Origin: Deinandra increscens subsp. villosa
Lineage: Eukaryota; Streptophyta; Magnoliopsida; Asterales; Asteraceae
DNA length: 64,000 bases
Assembly: GCA_039602395.1 (NCBI GenBank)
Contig: JBCNJP010000007.1
Location: 106,177,387 to 106,241,386, forward strand
Reading direction: 5' to 3'
The stretch's first letter is position 1; the number at the start of each line of letters is the position of its first letter. The notes beneath the pieces are model-generated. The model made no database searches, was not told the DNA's origin, and was given only the letters and a program-made list of their open reading frames with translations. Below, piece by piece: positions 1 through 11,766 of this stretch. The translations under genes were made by a program, and so were the position numbers.

Positions 1-548
1 ACAATGGCGTTCACTATTGCAATGGAGCAACAATTTGAATTACTTTTTTTAAAGTTTCGACCCGTAAATACATCTACTTGTAATTTGAATCTGAAATGCA
101 TCACTTCTGTCATCCTAATAAACATTCTTCACTGCTTTGTGTGTGGTAATCCCTGCTTCTTTATGTATTTCTAAGCACATTTAGAAACATGGCTGTGGTA
201 AGTAATTGGCAAACCATAGCCATCTTTGTTGTAGTTGGATGGCGGTTTGTGGTTGGGTTTTTGTCAAAACAAACCAAAATTCATGTTTAGTGGACATTAT
301 CATACTGTCAAATTATACATAAAATAAAAGATTCTTATGTTATCACCTACCTGTCCAGCATAAGTTTTTAGTTTCATGAAACTCTTTAAATGGTTAAAGA
401 AGTTGTAAGCATGAGGGGAATTTGCATATATCCCCTAATTTTGCCTTGGAGTAAAATTGTATATTTTTTTAAAACATGCCTTTTTAAGGTATATAATAGT
501 CTTTAATTTAATTTAAAGGTGGAGATATCAAATTGCCCCTAAACCTTA
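1..548. other. Intergenic, no gene seen
   Basis: AT-rich sequence without a convincing open reading frame, conserved motif or repeat boundary. It ends at the TTA target site (546-548) of the next element. A gene lying mostly left of the window cannot be excluded. Confidence 0.5.
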
Positions 549-1817
549 GGGCTTGTTTGGGATTGCTTATTTAAATTGATAAGTGTTTTTTGTCAAAAGT
601 GCTTATTGGCTTATAACTTTATAAAAAGGAGTTTTTAAAAGAGTTAATTACGGAATGCGTCCCTGTGGTTTGCAAATTTGTTTGGAATGAGTCCAAACGT
701 TTCAAAATTTTCATTGCGAAGTCTGGGGTTTGCAATTCATTGCGAATTGCACCCCTGGCCCCAACTCTGTTAATTTTTGCCGTTAAATGCCCTCACATGT
801 GCCAGTCATGTGAGGGCATTTTCGTCATTTTCAGTGGTTGTGAATATTTGCATTTTTGTCATTTCCAGTGGATGTGGTGCGGTGGAGGTGATAGGTGGTA
901 GCGGTGGTGGTAGGTGATGGCAGAGGTGGTATGTGGTGGCGGAGGGAGGAGATGGTGAAGGTGGTATGTGGTGGAGATGGTGTAATGGAGGTGATAAGTG
1001 GTGGTGGTGGTGGTAGATGATGGTGGAGGTGGTATGTGACGGTAGATGGTTTGGAGGGGAAGAAGGTTTGAATTGAAGATGATGATGACTTTAAATGGGG
1101 AGATGGGAAGATGGATGTGATTGCTCTGTAAAGTAAATGTTCATGTCCCCCATTTTCCAATTCTACCCTTTTGGACAAAAAAGGAAAATATGACAAATAT
1201 TCACAACCATTGGATGACTTGATCTAAGGGTCAAGAATTAGTTTATATGGTTTTTCCAACTCAAAGTAGTTTCCATTTTATCCACAAATATTCACAACCA
1301 CTGAAAATGACGAAAATGCCCTCACATGACTGGCACATGTGAGGGCACTTAACGGAAAAAATTAACAGAGTTGGGGCCAGGGATGCAATTCGCAATGAAT
1401 TGCAAACCCCAGACGTCGCAATGAAAATTTTGAAACGTTTGGACTCATTCCAAACAAATTTGCAAACCACAGGGACGCATTCCGTAATGAACTCTTTTAA
1501 AAAAAGTGTTTGGATTTGCTTATTTAAGTGGATAAGTGCTTTTATATGTAAAATGACTAAAAAGGGGTTGAGTGAGTATAAAAATATGTGAATATAAGTT
1601 AAAATAAGGATAGTATGGTAATTCACCACTCAAAAAACTATAAGTAGTTTTGAAAAAACCACAAAAACTTGGCTTATTAAAAACTAACTTATTAGCTTTT
1701 TGAAAAACCAAAAGCAAAAGTGCTTATTGACTTGCCAAACACTCAAAACTGCTTATTGGCTTTTCAAAAAACTAATAAATCAATAAGCAGATTCTAAAAG
1801 CAATCCCAAACAAACCC
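549..1817. mobile_element. PIF/Harbinger-type (Tourist-like) non-autonomous element
   Basis: The left end reads GGGCTTGTTTGGGATTGCTT. The right end, reverse-complemented, reads GGGTTTGTTTGGGATTGCTT, one mismatch in 20. The element is flanked by direct TTA repeats at 546-548 and 1818-1820. The GGGC/T-TGTTTGG terminus with a 3-bp TTA duplication is typical of Tourist/Harbinger elements. No transposase is present. A second long-TIR element (641-1494) sits inside and makes up most of the length. Confidence 0.75.
641..1494. mobile_element. Nested Mutator-like long-TIR element
   Basis: About 215 bp at 641-855 is repeated in inverse orientation at about 1281-1494, starting GAGTTAATTACGG and ending CCGTAATGAACTC. 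It is flanked by TTTTAAAA on both sides (633-640 and 1495-1502), within a 9-bp A/T tract. The interior (about 870-1060) is a degenerate GGT-rich minisatellite, so open frames there are low-complexity artefacts. Long TIRs and a duplication of 8-9 bp suggest the Mutator superfamily. No transposase is seen. Confidence 0.7.
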
Positions 1818-2029
1818 TTAGACAATTGGATGCTGAATTGCTGATGAAACAAAGGAGAAAGGCCAAAAAAATATTGATAAATCACAGCAACCAAAATGGC
1901 AGTCTATCATGACTAGAAAAGCAAACTATGTTTTTTATTTAAACGGCAATTTGGATCACTAACGGGCTACTGGCACCACCCGATCATCTTCATTTCTCAT
2001 CTGGAGAAAACTAACCATATGTGATAAAA

Positions 2030-2156
2030 CCTCCTAGTCCAACCTTGAGCCCTCATCTTTTTATTTTTGTCACGGGTGGTATTTGAACCCAATACCTCTC
2101 ATTTTTAATATTTTTGGGTATCCCACTTCAACCACTTAGACTAGAGATCATTGGTA
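2030..2156 (-). repeat. Possible tRNA-derived SINE fragment
   Basis: On the minus strand an A-box-like CTAAGTGGTTGAAGTGGG is followed about 35-40 bases later by GGGTTCAAATACC, a good match to a pol III B box (GGTTCRANNCC). This spacing is usual for tRNA-derived SINEs. No poly(A) tail or target duplication could be fixed, so the limits are approximate. Confidence 0.4.
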
Positions 2157-3805
2157 AAAGAACAATTATGTCCAGTACTTCAAAACCAAACTCTTTAAAT
2201 GGTGAATGAGTTCACCATTATCAAACAGCTTCGTATCAATTTGGTTTTCAGTTCTAGTTTAACCCAATTTTGGACCACTATACGGTAATAATTTCCCCAA
2301 TCCATATATATACATATGCTGTCATACAATAATTAAAGAACAAAACATGTTTACCTGTCACTTTATTGTAATCTGATCTTTTGATTATAAATTTCAAGAT
2401 TAACAATGATTCGTTTTATTTTAAAAAAAAAACATGTTAGAAAAACATAGGATGTCACAAAACTACAAGATGTTATGTGTGCTCTTCAAGGCATTGTAAT
2501 TTGATTTTATCATTTGTAACTAGGACCGGGTTCATGGTGTGATAGACCCTGAGCCATAAAACTGCACACATCTTGTCATTTTAACATCATTCGTGTGTTT
2601 TGTGGTTCGACATCAAAGATGTTATTTGACCATGAATCTTGCACTTTTTAAGCAATAAATGCAAGCAACTGCAACCTTAATCGATAGGGCCTCATTGGTA
2701 AGTGCTACAAGATCTCGTGCATTGGAACCCATGGTTATGGACCCGAATCCATTAGTATGGAACATTTTCTTTTCCAAGTGTAGGTGTTAAAAGCCATGAC
2801 GTCTTTGTATTTTAAAATTGGTGATTTTTTTTTATTTTTATAACTCACAAAACGAAATGCAGCGTACAAGACTCAAGTAACCACGCAGGGGAGGCGAGCA
2901 ACAAGCTGCGCCGCCAACCCTTTTTGAATAGCAAACCCTAGACGTATGAAAATAACATTCTTTAATCTAGAGGAGATCATAGGTTAAATTGATTTGTTTT
3001 ACGGAATGGTAGGTATGCAACGTTCCATTTGAGATTAATTTGTTTTGTTTTATGTTTGATACATATTACTACTTACCTTAAAGCTATCCGTAGTGGATGG
3101 AGCCCCTTGTTTGACTTAACAACGTCCATACAACTTATTTGACCAGCATTTGTTATTTGAATGGTTATTTTTCTTTCAAATTTTTTTCATATATATGTTA
3201 CTAGGTTAGTAACCCGTAAACTATACAGGTTGAATTTAGGTTTAAAAATTGAGATAAATGAAAGAAAATAAAATGATGAGAGATTTGAAAAATATGATGG
3301 TTTATAATTTTTTTAATCAATTTTGACTTTGTTAAACCTGGGTTGAGTTCATTCAAATTTAATAGTCATTAAATATGAATTTCGTTTATCATGTAATATA
3401 TTCAATAATCACACTAATTATGTTTGCCTGATCTAATGTTTTATTTTCGATGTTGTAGTTTAGGTTATATAGTCGACCTTTTACTGAACCATATTGCTAT
3501 GATCCTGATATGTTGGCCGTAAAACAGTAGGACCGCCACCATTGTCATTATAATTGTTGCAGCATAATAGTTATCTTACAATAGTTAAGAAAAAAATAAG
3601 GATTTATTGACCATTACAATACCTATTTGATTAGAAATTTAAAATCTACTAAATATATTTTATTAGAAATTAGAAATTTATTAATTGTACAATTTAACTT
3701 TATATGTGGAAAGTTATAATAAATGTTCAGAATTTGAATTTTGTAAAATATAAATTTAAAAGTTTTAAAGATCTCACAATTACATTATATTAATAATAAA
3801 CTTAA
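2157..3805. other. Intergenic, no gene seen
   Basis: AT-rich sequence with short T and A runs. No coding region, tRNA or bounded repeat could be supported. Confidence 0.45.
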
Positions 3806-3814
3806 TATTTGTTA

Positions 3815-4221
3815 GAGTAAACTTCGTTTTTAGTCCTCAACGTTTACACATTTTAACAATTTTAGTCCCAACTTTTCAAAAATCCTAATTTAGTGTCTCA
3901 CAATTTTTTTTTCCAATTTTGGTTACAACGTTAACAACCGTTTAAAGAGTCGTTAGACTGCCTTCACATGGTCCCCACGTGAGGGATATTTTTGTTATTT
4001 TCGTTTGTTTTAAAATATGAGTTAAAACAAACGGAAATAACAAAGTACACCTCATGTGGGGACCACATGAAGACAGCCTAACGACTCTTTAAACAACTGT
4101 TAACGATGAGACCAAAATTGAAAAGAAAAATGAAATGTGAGACTAAATTGGGCTTTTTAAAAAGTTTGGACTAAAATTATTAAAATGTGCAAACGTTGTG
4201 GACTAAAAACGAAGTTTACTC
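3815..4221. mobile_element. Fold-back MITE, Mutator-like
   Basis: This 407-bp element is almost entirely an imperfect palindrome. It begins GAGTAAACTTCG and ends CGAAGTTTACTC, and the arms meet near 4015-4030. The flanks are TATTTGTTA (3806-3814) and TATTTATTA (4222-4230), a 9-bp duplication with one mismatch. It has no coding capacity. The long TIR and 9-bp duplication suggest a Mutator-type MITE. Confidence 0.75.
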
Positions 4222-4230
4222 TATTTATTA

Positions 4231-5051
4231 AATGTAATATTGAATTTTATATGTGAAAAGTTAAAATAATAATTTTTTTTTAAAATTTGAATCTTTCAAA
4301 ATTTAAGTTTAGAAATTTTAAAAGATTTGAAGTTTAATTACATTTAACTAGAAATTTAAAATTTATTAAATGTAAGGTTCAATTTTATATTTGGAAAGTT
4401 GAGATAATACATTAAATTTATTTTAAAATTCATATATTGATTTAATTTAGTGTTGAGATGTGGACATGATGATGTGAACGCCCTAGAAAAGGGTCATGTG
4501 ACAACCATCTTATTATTTTATTGTGATATTGTGATTAATTAAAGTTGTTCATGATAAATCTAATTATATTGCTTCCTTGGCCTTTGTCGTTATTATCTAT
4601 GTTATCTTTTGTCAATAATCTTGACGCGAGCTCATTCTGACCCAAACTCATTTTAACCCATCACCCGTCTGTTTTAGTGAAATGTTTCTCAAATTACACA
4701 ACCATCCGCATGTTACAAGAATCAAGATTCGAACTCTTAACATATTACCGGTTTTATTTCGAAGTGTTCCCAAACCGAACCGTGCTTCTCGTGTGCAGAA
4801 AAAAGTACGAGAGGCGAAACCAATGATCGTTTTGGCCGGTTTACCATCAACTCCCTCATTAATCACTATACAATGATCTATAATCTTTACTGATAAACAA
4901 TCTATATTCTTCCCAGTATGTAATTGGAAAATTAGCAAGAGAATTAAAGAACTGAAATACACTTTTATATAACTCTCCTGCTGCACATAAATCACAAATC
5001 TCTTGATCACAAAATTATTGTGAAACAAAAAACCAATAACGATTCCTGGAG
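4231..5051. other. Intergenic and 3' flank of the thioredoxin gene
   Basis: AT-rich DNA. The part nearest 5051 should hold the 3' UTR of the minus-strand thioredoxin gene. Small open frames on both strands near 4650-5030 lack any recognisable motif and are not called. Confidence 0.4.
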
Positions 5052-5832
5052 TTAAGAAACTGATACCGATTCCAGTAACTCATCAATGTAACCCTTCAAT
5101 TTAGCTTTTGTGATTGCACCTTCTCTTCTGCTTTTTGGAACCTCTTCCCCATCTTTGAACATAATCAAAGCAGGCAATCCGTACACCTTGTACTCTTCGA
5201 TTAGCTTTGGATTCGAATCGTGATCGATTTTCACAACCACCAGTTTCTCTTCGTATTCCTGAGAGTTAATTACACACACACAAACGAAGTTACGAAACCC
5301 TAATTAGCCATGCGAATCTGTAAATTAGGGTTATTTGATTCCAATTTCCAAATCAACTCAGTAATCATAGTTTTTCAGGAAAAGAGAATAAGATTGCGTA
5401 TTAACAATCAACAATTAACAATTAACAATTAACAATTAACAATTAACAAACCTTTGATAAGGATTCAACCGCGGGAGCGACTAATCGACAAGGTCCACAC
5501 CAACCGGCAACAAACTCAACGAGAACAGGACGATCGGATTTCAACACGACCTCATCGAATTGACTCTCGTTAATCTCCGTGACTCCACATTTGATCTCCA
5601 ATTTCAGATTCAACGAGGAAGGTGAAGATGAAGATGAGTTTCGGAACGAGTGGTTGAGTTTTCTGTGTGAATGTGCGCCATGATTGCCGAATAAGAGGCT
5701 TCGGAAGAACGGCGTCGTGCCGGGGGAGGTATGGCCGGAGAAGAAGAAGGAATTGGACGAACGGACGGGGCGAATCGGCGGACGGAAGGGGATTGTTGCC
5801 GTGGAAGAAGACGATGCCATGAGAGTCTCCAT
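5052..5832 (-). CDS. TRX-X: Thioredoxin x, chloroplast precursor
   Basis: A small redox protein that uses a CGPC dithiol to reduce disulfides in the plastid stroma; the x type is known to donate electrons to 2-Cys peroxiredoxin. There are two exons, 5832-5452 and 5258-5052, joined in phase 0 by a GT-AG intron, giving 195 residues. Residues 1 to about 80 are rich in Ser, Arg and Pro with few acids, as in a stromal transit peptide. The thioredoxin fold follows, with WCGPC at 111-115 and the cis-proline segment YGLPALIMF in exon 2. The C-terminus SRREGAITKAKLKGYIDELL closely resembles Arabidopsis thioredoxin x. An in-frame Met five codons downstream could also serve as start. The intron holds a short CAATTAA tandem repeat next to the donor. 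Confidence 0.92.
5408..5449. repeat. CAATTAA tandem repeat in the thioredoxin intron
   Basis: About six head-to-tail heptamer copies (CAATTAA/CAACAAT) lie directly inside the 5' splice site of the thioredoxin intron. It is a simple repeat and a likely length polymorphism. Confidence 0.7.
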
Positions 5833-6059
5833 GAATGAGCAATGAAACGATGAAACGTTATCGGTGATTAGAGGACGCCAGACCGAAGTGAAGATGACGT
5901 GGCCAATACACGTTCTCTACTTGCTACTCACACAAATTAGAAATTATAATTATAAAATCTATACAAAAAAATATATATATGAGAACTAGATTCCGCTGTC
6001 TCTATGTTGTCACCGAAATAATAGTGACATATCAAATTTTGTATATGATATATATATAA

Positions 6060-7510
6060 GAGTAAATTACGGATTTCGTTTATGTGGTTTGTATGAATTT
6101 CACATATAGTCTTTAACTTTTATTTATTACGAATTTAGTCCTAAGGTTTTGTCAAATCGTTGCGGATTTCGTCCCTGACATGGATGTCTGTTAAAATTTT
6201 CTGTTAAGTAAATGTTAAATGACCAGTATACCCTTGTCTTTAAATATTAATTACATAAAAACTTTGCTATACAAAAAAATTAAAAAAAAAAGAAAAAACT
6301 AATATAATTATCTGGATGTTCTCTCCCAATTCCTCTGATTCCTTCGTGAACGGAAACGGCGCAATTCACCCCTCGCCAGTAACTTGTGCGAAATTAGCTC
6401 ATCGTTACCGTACAGATCTTCGTAAAACTCGTCGTCGTCGCTACCAGCTACCTTCCGGCTCTTCCTCAGATCCTCATTCAGTATCATCGACCTGTCAAGA
6501 ACATCAACCGGCAGTGACATCGTAGCTCCTCCTGCTCTCACCTGAATTCGATTCTCCGGGGAACCGATTTCTTCGAGATTCTCAAACCTGCTACGGTTTT
6601 GTGAAACTCCGGCGACGAAGCGACGTTCCATACGTCGAATTCGTTGAACTCAAACATCAAATTAGTTCCAGTCATCGGGAATGTTTTTGTGTGTGATGTT
6701 CCGGTGTTAATTTCGTTGTCTCCATCGAGTGTAAACTTCGCTAATGTCACCGGAGGAGTAGCGCCGGCGCCGACGCATTCTATCTTCCCAAATCCGCAAT
6801 CTCCGATACCGCAGGTGAACTTACCATCGGAATCCTCGGAACGGAACTGAGAAGTTTGTACGTTCCGTTGGCAAGTAATGATTTAGGGATGATCTCGGAA
6901 TAATTGGGTACCGCTGATCGCAATAGAACGCATTCTATCTTCCCAGATCCCCAAACGGTTTTTGTAAATTAACCGATGAATAATTAGGGCATGATTTAGG
7001 GAAGGTTGAAAGTAATAGTTAGTTGCCTTAAATTAAGGATCGTGAGATTCTGAGTATGAGTAGAGAGATTGATCGGAACAATTTAGCATTATTTTTAAGG
7101 GGAAAAGATTTGATGAAATGGTGGTGTGATTAAATTTAGCCATTTTTTAGGGGAAATGATTTGATGAAATAGTGGTGTGATTATGAAGATCGAAGAGTTT
7201 GTAAGGATGGAGGCAGGAGAAAATGGCTAAATCATAAAAAGATGAAGAGTTCAGTGGTGGTGGAGGAAGAAGATGGGGGTATAAGTGTCATTTTATTTTT
7301 ATCACTTTATTCTTTTTTGTTTTGTTTTTTAGTTAGAGGGTAAAATCGTCATTTTAAAAAATTTAATAGATTTTTTTAACGCCCGTTAGGCTCAGGGACT
7401 ATATCCGTAACGGTTTGCCAAAAGGTTGGGACTAAATCCGTAATAAATGAAAGCTAAGGACTATATATGAAATTCGTGCAAACCACATGGACGAAATCCG
7501 TAATTTACTC
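6060..7510. mobile_element. Pack-MULE-like TIR element carrying an S40 gene copy
   Basis: The left end GAGTAAATTACGGATTTCGT and the right end ACGAAATCCGTAATTTACTC form a TIR of about 150-170 bp (6060-6230 and about 7350-7510). Shared inner blocks include the inverted sequence for 'gtcctaaggttt.. cgttgcggatttcgtccctgacatgg'-like spacing. The flanks are AT repeats, so a 9-bp duplication cannot be proven. Between the TIRs is a host-like gene fragment (6308-6830), the usual layout of a Pack-MULE. No transposase is present. Confidence 0.65.
6308..6830 (-). pseudogene. Broken S40-like (DUF584, senescence regulator) gene copy
   Basis: On the minus strand one frame (up to 6750) gives FEFNEFDVWNVASSPEF and then RISKKSVPRRIEF, which resembles the S40/DUF584 core 'E-x-D-V-W-x-SSPE ... 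KKSVPRR'. That frame stops at about 6538. A second frame (from 6631) resumes with GGATMSLPVDV, SDDDEFYEDLYGND and HKLLARGELRRF, matching the later SLPV and PPHE-LAR blocks of the family. The Trp normally found after SLPVDVPDW is lost (DVLDRS) and the PPHE box reads ISHK. The copy is therefore frameshifted and decayed. It lies wholly between the TIRs of the surrounding element, so it is best read as a captured gene. Confidence 0.6.
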
Positions 7511-7639
7511 AATATATAGTGGTACGTAAAGAAAACGAAAATGAAAACATGTAACAGTCAAAATATTTAAACAAAAAACTATATTATACTACTATATCTA
7601 GGAAAATCTATGGGAATCTATTACATCACCAATAAAACA

Positions 7640-7745
7640 CCAACTCATTTGCTAAACTCAAATCCCCCACCATTTAGTGGAGTGGATACTCCTTTACCAT
7701 CCAATGTGAAGCTTAAGAGTTCAAATCTCACCTAACACAAAAATC
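7640..7745 (+). repeat. Possible SINE head with pol III boxes
   Basis: TTTAGTGGAGTGGATA (A-box-like) is followed by AGAGTTCAAATCTCACC (B-box-like), at the spacing of tRNA-derived SINEs. The end is unclear. About 7746-8090 holds no further recognisable feature. Confidence 0.35.
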
Positions 7746-8089
7746 TAAAATATTATAGAGGTGAGTCACGGATTTTACTACAGTGGACCTTGGGCTGGGT
7801 TTTCTCTGGGATGGACGTGCAACACTAGGGGTCTTGGTTACTCGCACGGACTGCGATCGTAGCGTGTCGTGGGTAACATCATTTGTCATGATGAGAATCC
7901 CGGGTAACCGGATGTTTGATGTTAAAAAAAAGAGTTGCTAAATTCAAATGACTCTACCAATTGTATAATAAAATTATGTGTTAAAATAATTCTGTATAAG
8001 AAAAAAAATTAAAAAAAATTAGTGCATGACACGTGACGCCTACCACCGCTGCCCATGCCTTAAATCTACGATCTAAGAAATGGTTTGCT

Positions 8090-9165
8090 TACAACATACA
8101 GTCTTATTTGACTCTAGCCTCGTATAGTTTGCTCTTACCAATGTTTATTTTGAGGCCCAAAGCAACTTAGAATACCGCAAAAACTGTGTTAAGTATGTCG
8201 AGTTAGACATGAAGCAGTGGCTCGCAAATATCACATCATCAGTGTAAAGACTGTGAGAAAAATGCTACCCATCATGTGGCACGTGGCAGGTTGATGCCAT
8301 AGAAAACACCAAGCTTACAATTTGACTACATCCCTACGCTACGGAGTGCCGAACCAATAGTGAGTTATGTCGCTAAATATTGATTTTTTATCGGTCTGAC
8401 TCGGATCGGATTGAGTAATATTAATCCAAACTCAAATCAAATAATTAACCGAAAAACTAATACAAAATTAATAAAATATTCAACGAACAATTTAGTTTTC
8501 CGACAAATAATTAACAATCTAACATTAGAATTTTTTAGCAATTAATCAGATTATAAAATAATAAATTAAAATTTAAAAGGAAATACCTAAATAAAAACTT
8601 AGAGCTCTTTAAAATTTTAGTGGGGCGCACTGATAACAACAATGATTTCTGTTGATGATCTGTTCAATTTCCTCCAGCGAGAGTCGGGTGGGATAAAGGG
8701 GATGAACTTAAAATATATTATTATAGTCATTTATAATTTGGACAATTCGGTTTTGTTTATAACATTTAAGAACTAATAGAGTAAGGAACTTAATAATTTG
8801 AATATTTATTCAGTTTATATTTGTAAAACTTTAAAATTTAAAATTAATTTTCCTTTGTGTCGGTCTGATCAAAATTTCATGGGGCCGATCTGAAATTTCC
8901 ATGGGGATAGGTATCAAAATTTGTTGGGGGTCGGTCGGGATTGGATTGTACATATCCTACTACAATAAAAATTCATGGGGTTCAAACGACACTCATGACA
9001 GGGGGATGGGTACGCCCCGGTTGCTACTTCAATAGCTTCCATTACAATTATGTAAAGGAAGGGAACACGGTCACCTTGTCAAACCTAACGAGTAATGGCA
9101 AACTCCTTTGTATGTGAACTATTCATTAGAGTTGATGTTTTAGTCTTAGACAACCGTGAACCTAT
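8090..9165 (-). pseudogene. LINE reverse transcriptase remnants
   Basis: Two minus-strand patches read as a non-LTR reverse transcriptase. At about 9010-9160 is QGDRVPFLYIIVMEA, matching the RT block 'QGDPLSPFLFI.VMEA'. At about 8130-8235 is LYTDDVIFASHC, matching the catalytic '.Y/F-A-DD-V-I' box. They are separated by about 750 bp of unrelated sequence (about 8275-9000) and contain stops and frameshifts. The order on the minus strand agrees with a single LINE interrupted by a later insertion. Confidence 0.55.
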
Positions 9166-9453
9166 ATACTCTAATACTCCATAGGACCACGAAACATATT
9201 TGATCAAGAATTGAATCTAAAAAATTTCAGTTATCCGACTCGAAAGCTTTTCTAAATTTGAACTTTAATAACTCATCATCAATAAATGATGCCTATGGAT
9301 AAACACATCTAAACTTGATACCTATACACTTTCCACATAGTTGTATTCTACCATGTGATTCATGTCTAAAGATATGAGTCGTATTGTACAATATGACCCG
9401 TATGCTAATATAGGTCGTATTGTATCATATGGTTGTTCTATTAAAATTTTGAT
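9165..9453. other. Intergenic, nothing recognised
   Basis: AT-rich sequence between the LINE remnant and the next TIR element. No feature supported. Confidence 0.4.
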
Positions 9454-10028
9454 TTTTTTAGACAAATTTATATTTTTTGTCCATTAACTTTGTCTGTTTT
9501 GCAATTTTTGTCCTTTGTCTTTTTTTGACACACTCTCTGTCCTTTAACCTTTTTTTCGTTTGTCTTTTGTCTTTTTTAACAGAATCTGTTAAAACACACC
9601 GTTAAGTTAAGGGTATTTTTGTCTTTTTATCTTTTGGGATATTTTTTGTAGTTAAATAAAGAAGAGGGGGTGTTCTGTAGATATTTTTGTCTTCTAACGT
9701 TTTCTATTTAAGCTTCTTCTCGATCTCGATTTTGGCAGTGGATTTTAACTTGTAGGTGGTTCTATTTGATAAATGTACAAAATGTAATTTTTGACGGACG
9801 GTGGTTCGGTTTCAACTTTGCTCCTGCTCGTTCTTTTTGATGAAGTAGATTAAATGTAATTTTTGATATTGATTTAATTTTGACTTTGGATAAGACGAAG
9901 GTGATGCCGAAACCCGGACTGGAGGAGATTTCCGGTAAGATCGAGAAGACGAATTGAGTGGAGAAGATGGTGAGGTTACTGGAATTCGGCCGGAGCATTT
10001 GGATTTTGGTGGAGTAGAACGCTCGGCC

Positions 10029-11053
10029 TTAGGGGGGACGGAGTGGGCGGCAAAAAAGCCGTGGCGCCGAAAACTTTCTCGGCAAACACCGCCGCCACTC
10101 AAAATTCTTCGGCAAAAACTTTCCAAAAATTCTACTTCTTGCCGGAGAAACTTTCCAAGAATCGATGCACATGACCGTTGAACGGTCATTAACTTAAATA
10201 AAAAAAAAATCTTTATATTTTATATATAAACCCATCATCTTCACACACCATTTCACAATTTTTATACTTCTTTCATTCTCTTCTACACCAAATATAATTT
10301 CTTCCACACTCAATAACTTCAAAATGACTTGGACTATCAACGAGGATGTCGCTTTGGCTCGCGCATTCTATCACGTGTCCGATGAGAAGGTTCTTAATCA
10401 ATCAACGGCGGATGAATTTTGGGCTAAAGTGCTTGACCATTTCAACAAAGAACTTGGTGGTACGAATAAAACCGTGCACCAAATGAACTCGAAATGGCAC
10501 AAAATAAGTTCGAAGGTTAACAAGTTCGAAAGCGTGTACATCGAATTTGAACGAAAAGCTACTTTGGCGGATCTTGAATCGGGTTTGATGTTTAAGGCGT
10601 TGTGCGAGTACCGAAAAATACATGACAGAAAGGGTTTTTCACACGTCGAGGTTTGGACCTTGATGAGGGACCATCTCCAGAGGGCGTCAACTTCAAATAA
10701 TAATATCTAAGTTTCTTATGTAATGTTTTTTTAGTGTGTGTTTTTTTTAAAGTAATGTCATGTTTTTTCTTTATTATGTAATTTTTTTTTAAATAAATGT
10801 GGTGTTTTTAAAAATAAATCTACTAGTTTTTTTTTTAAATAAATATAGTGTTTTAAGATTAATTACAATATAAATATAACTCAAAAACATTAAAATATAT
10901 TAACCTACAATTCTTCATAATCCTCACCACTCCCTCACAAAATCCTTCAAATTCTTCAAAATTCTTTCTTTTTCTCTTTCCTGCGTGGCACCCTCCTATT
11001 GGTTACAACCCATTCTTCAAAATCCTAAAAATTCTACCACTCCCCCTCCCTAA
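10029..11053. mobile_element. Harbinger-like element with short ORF1, ends imperfect
   Basis: The left end TTA-GGGGGGACGGAGTGGG and the right end CCACTCCCCCTCCC-TAA are imperfect inverted repeats, similar in style to the two clearer Harbinger-like elements in this window. The flanking trinucleotides are TTA and TAA, so a direct target duplication is not intact. It encloses one SANT-like ORF and no transposase. Confidence 0.45.
10324..10710 (+). CDS. Short Harbinger ORF1-like SANT/Myb protein
   Basis: An open frame of 128 codons. It starts MTWTINEDVALARAF and continues with spaced aromatic residues (W at about 30, W at about 58), typical of the SANT/Myb-like domain of Harbinger ORF1 and of plant proteins often labelled 'glutathione S-transferase T3-like'. 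Near the end, KGFSHVEVWTLMRDH matches KGFTHVDAWEVVKDH in the larger copy at 30369-31759. The long C-terminal region of that copy is absent and the frame ends soon after this block, so it is a truncated relative. A TATATATAAA-like box lies at about 10220. In Harbinger elements ORF1 assists the separate transposase; whether this copy is expressed is unknown. Confidence 0.6.
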   Translation: MTWTINEDVALARAFYHVSDEKVLNQSTADEFWAKVLDHFNKELGGTNKTVHQMNSKWHKISSKVNKFESVYIEFERKATLADLESGLMFKALCEYRKIHDRKGFSHVEVWTLMRDHLQRASTSNNNI

Positions 11054-11328
11054 CTCTTTCTCTTTTTCTTTTGTTTTGATTTTTTTTTTAGAAATGATAG
11101 GTTTACATAACACCCCCCTTCTTTATTTAACTACAAAAAATACCCTAAAAGGTAAAAAGACAAAAAATACTCTTGACTTAGCGGTGAGTTTTAACGGATT
11201 CTGTTAAAAGAGACAAAAGGTGAACGAAAAAAAGTTAAATGACGGAGAATGTAACAAAAAAAGATAAAGGACAAAAATTACAAAACAGACAAAGTTAAAG
11301 GACAAAAAAATATAATTTTGTCTTTTTT

Positions 11329-11766
11329 TATTTTCTTAAATTATTTGCTATGATGTCTTATACCTTGAGATTTGTGCCAACTATATTCGAGGTGAGGTAT
11401 TATTACTACCAACTTTTTATATTTATCGTTCGTTATATAGTTAATTCATTTCACGAGTATAGAACCCAACTCGACAAAATTCCGATATCTTAATTTTACT
11501 TGGTGAAATGAGAACGTGTTGAATACATAAAATTGAATAATGAAATTAATTAACATTTAATGATGTATAATTGAATAATAAAATTAATTAATATTTAACG
11601 ATTTTTATAAAAAGTTTTGAAGAAATAATGATTCATATCAAATTAACACGGATATCAACTAATAATAGAACAACGTGCAAATAACTTAAAATAAAAAAAT
11701 GCATCTTTAGATATAAATAAAATCTTCATCATTTAAATCAAGGGAGGACCAGTTCACCCGATACTG
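11329..11766. other. Intergenic, nothing recognised
   Basis: AT-rich spacer between two mobile elements. No feature supported. Confidence 0.4.

Larger units (their letters stand above)
9454..11328. mobile_element. Long-TIR element (Mutator-like) with inner Harbinger-like insertion
   Basis: About 225 bp at 9454-9680 recurs inverted at about 11100-11328. Shared blocks include GTCC..TTAACTTTGTCTGTTTT, a repeated 'acagaatctgttaaaa' palindrome and GGGTATTTTTTGTAGTTAAATAAAGAAG-like sequence. The ends are T-rich and the duplication cannot be fixed. The interior holds an inner element with a SANT/Myb-like ORF (10324-10710). Sequence at 9730-10020 shows no recognised domain. Confidence 0.6.

Noticed and set aside
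665..1717. Open frames on both strands, including His/Pro/Ser-rich and Gly/Trp-rich proteins
   Set aside because: They lie in inverted repeats or the GGT minisatellite of nested MITE-like elements; no domain or conserved motif.
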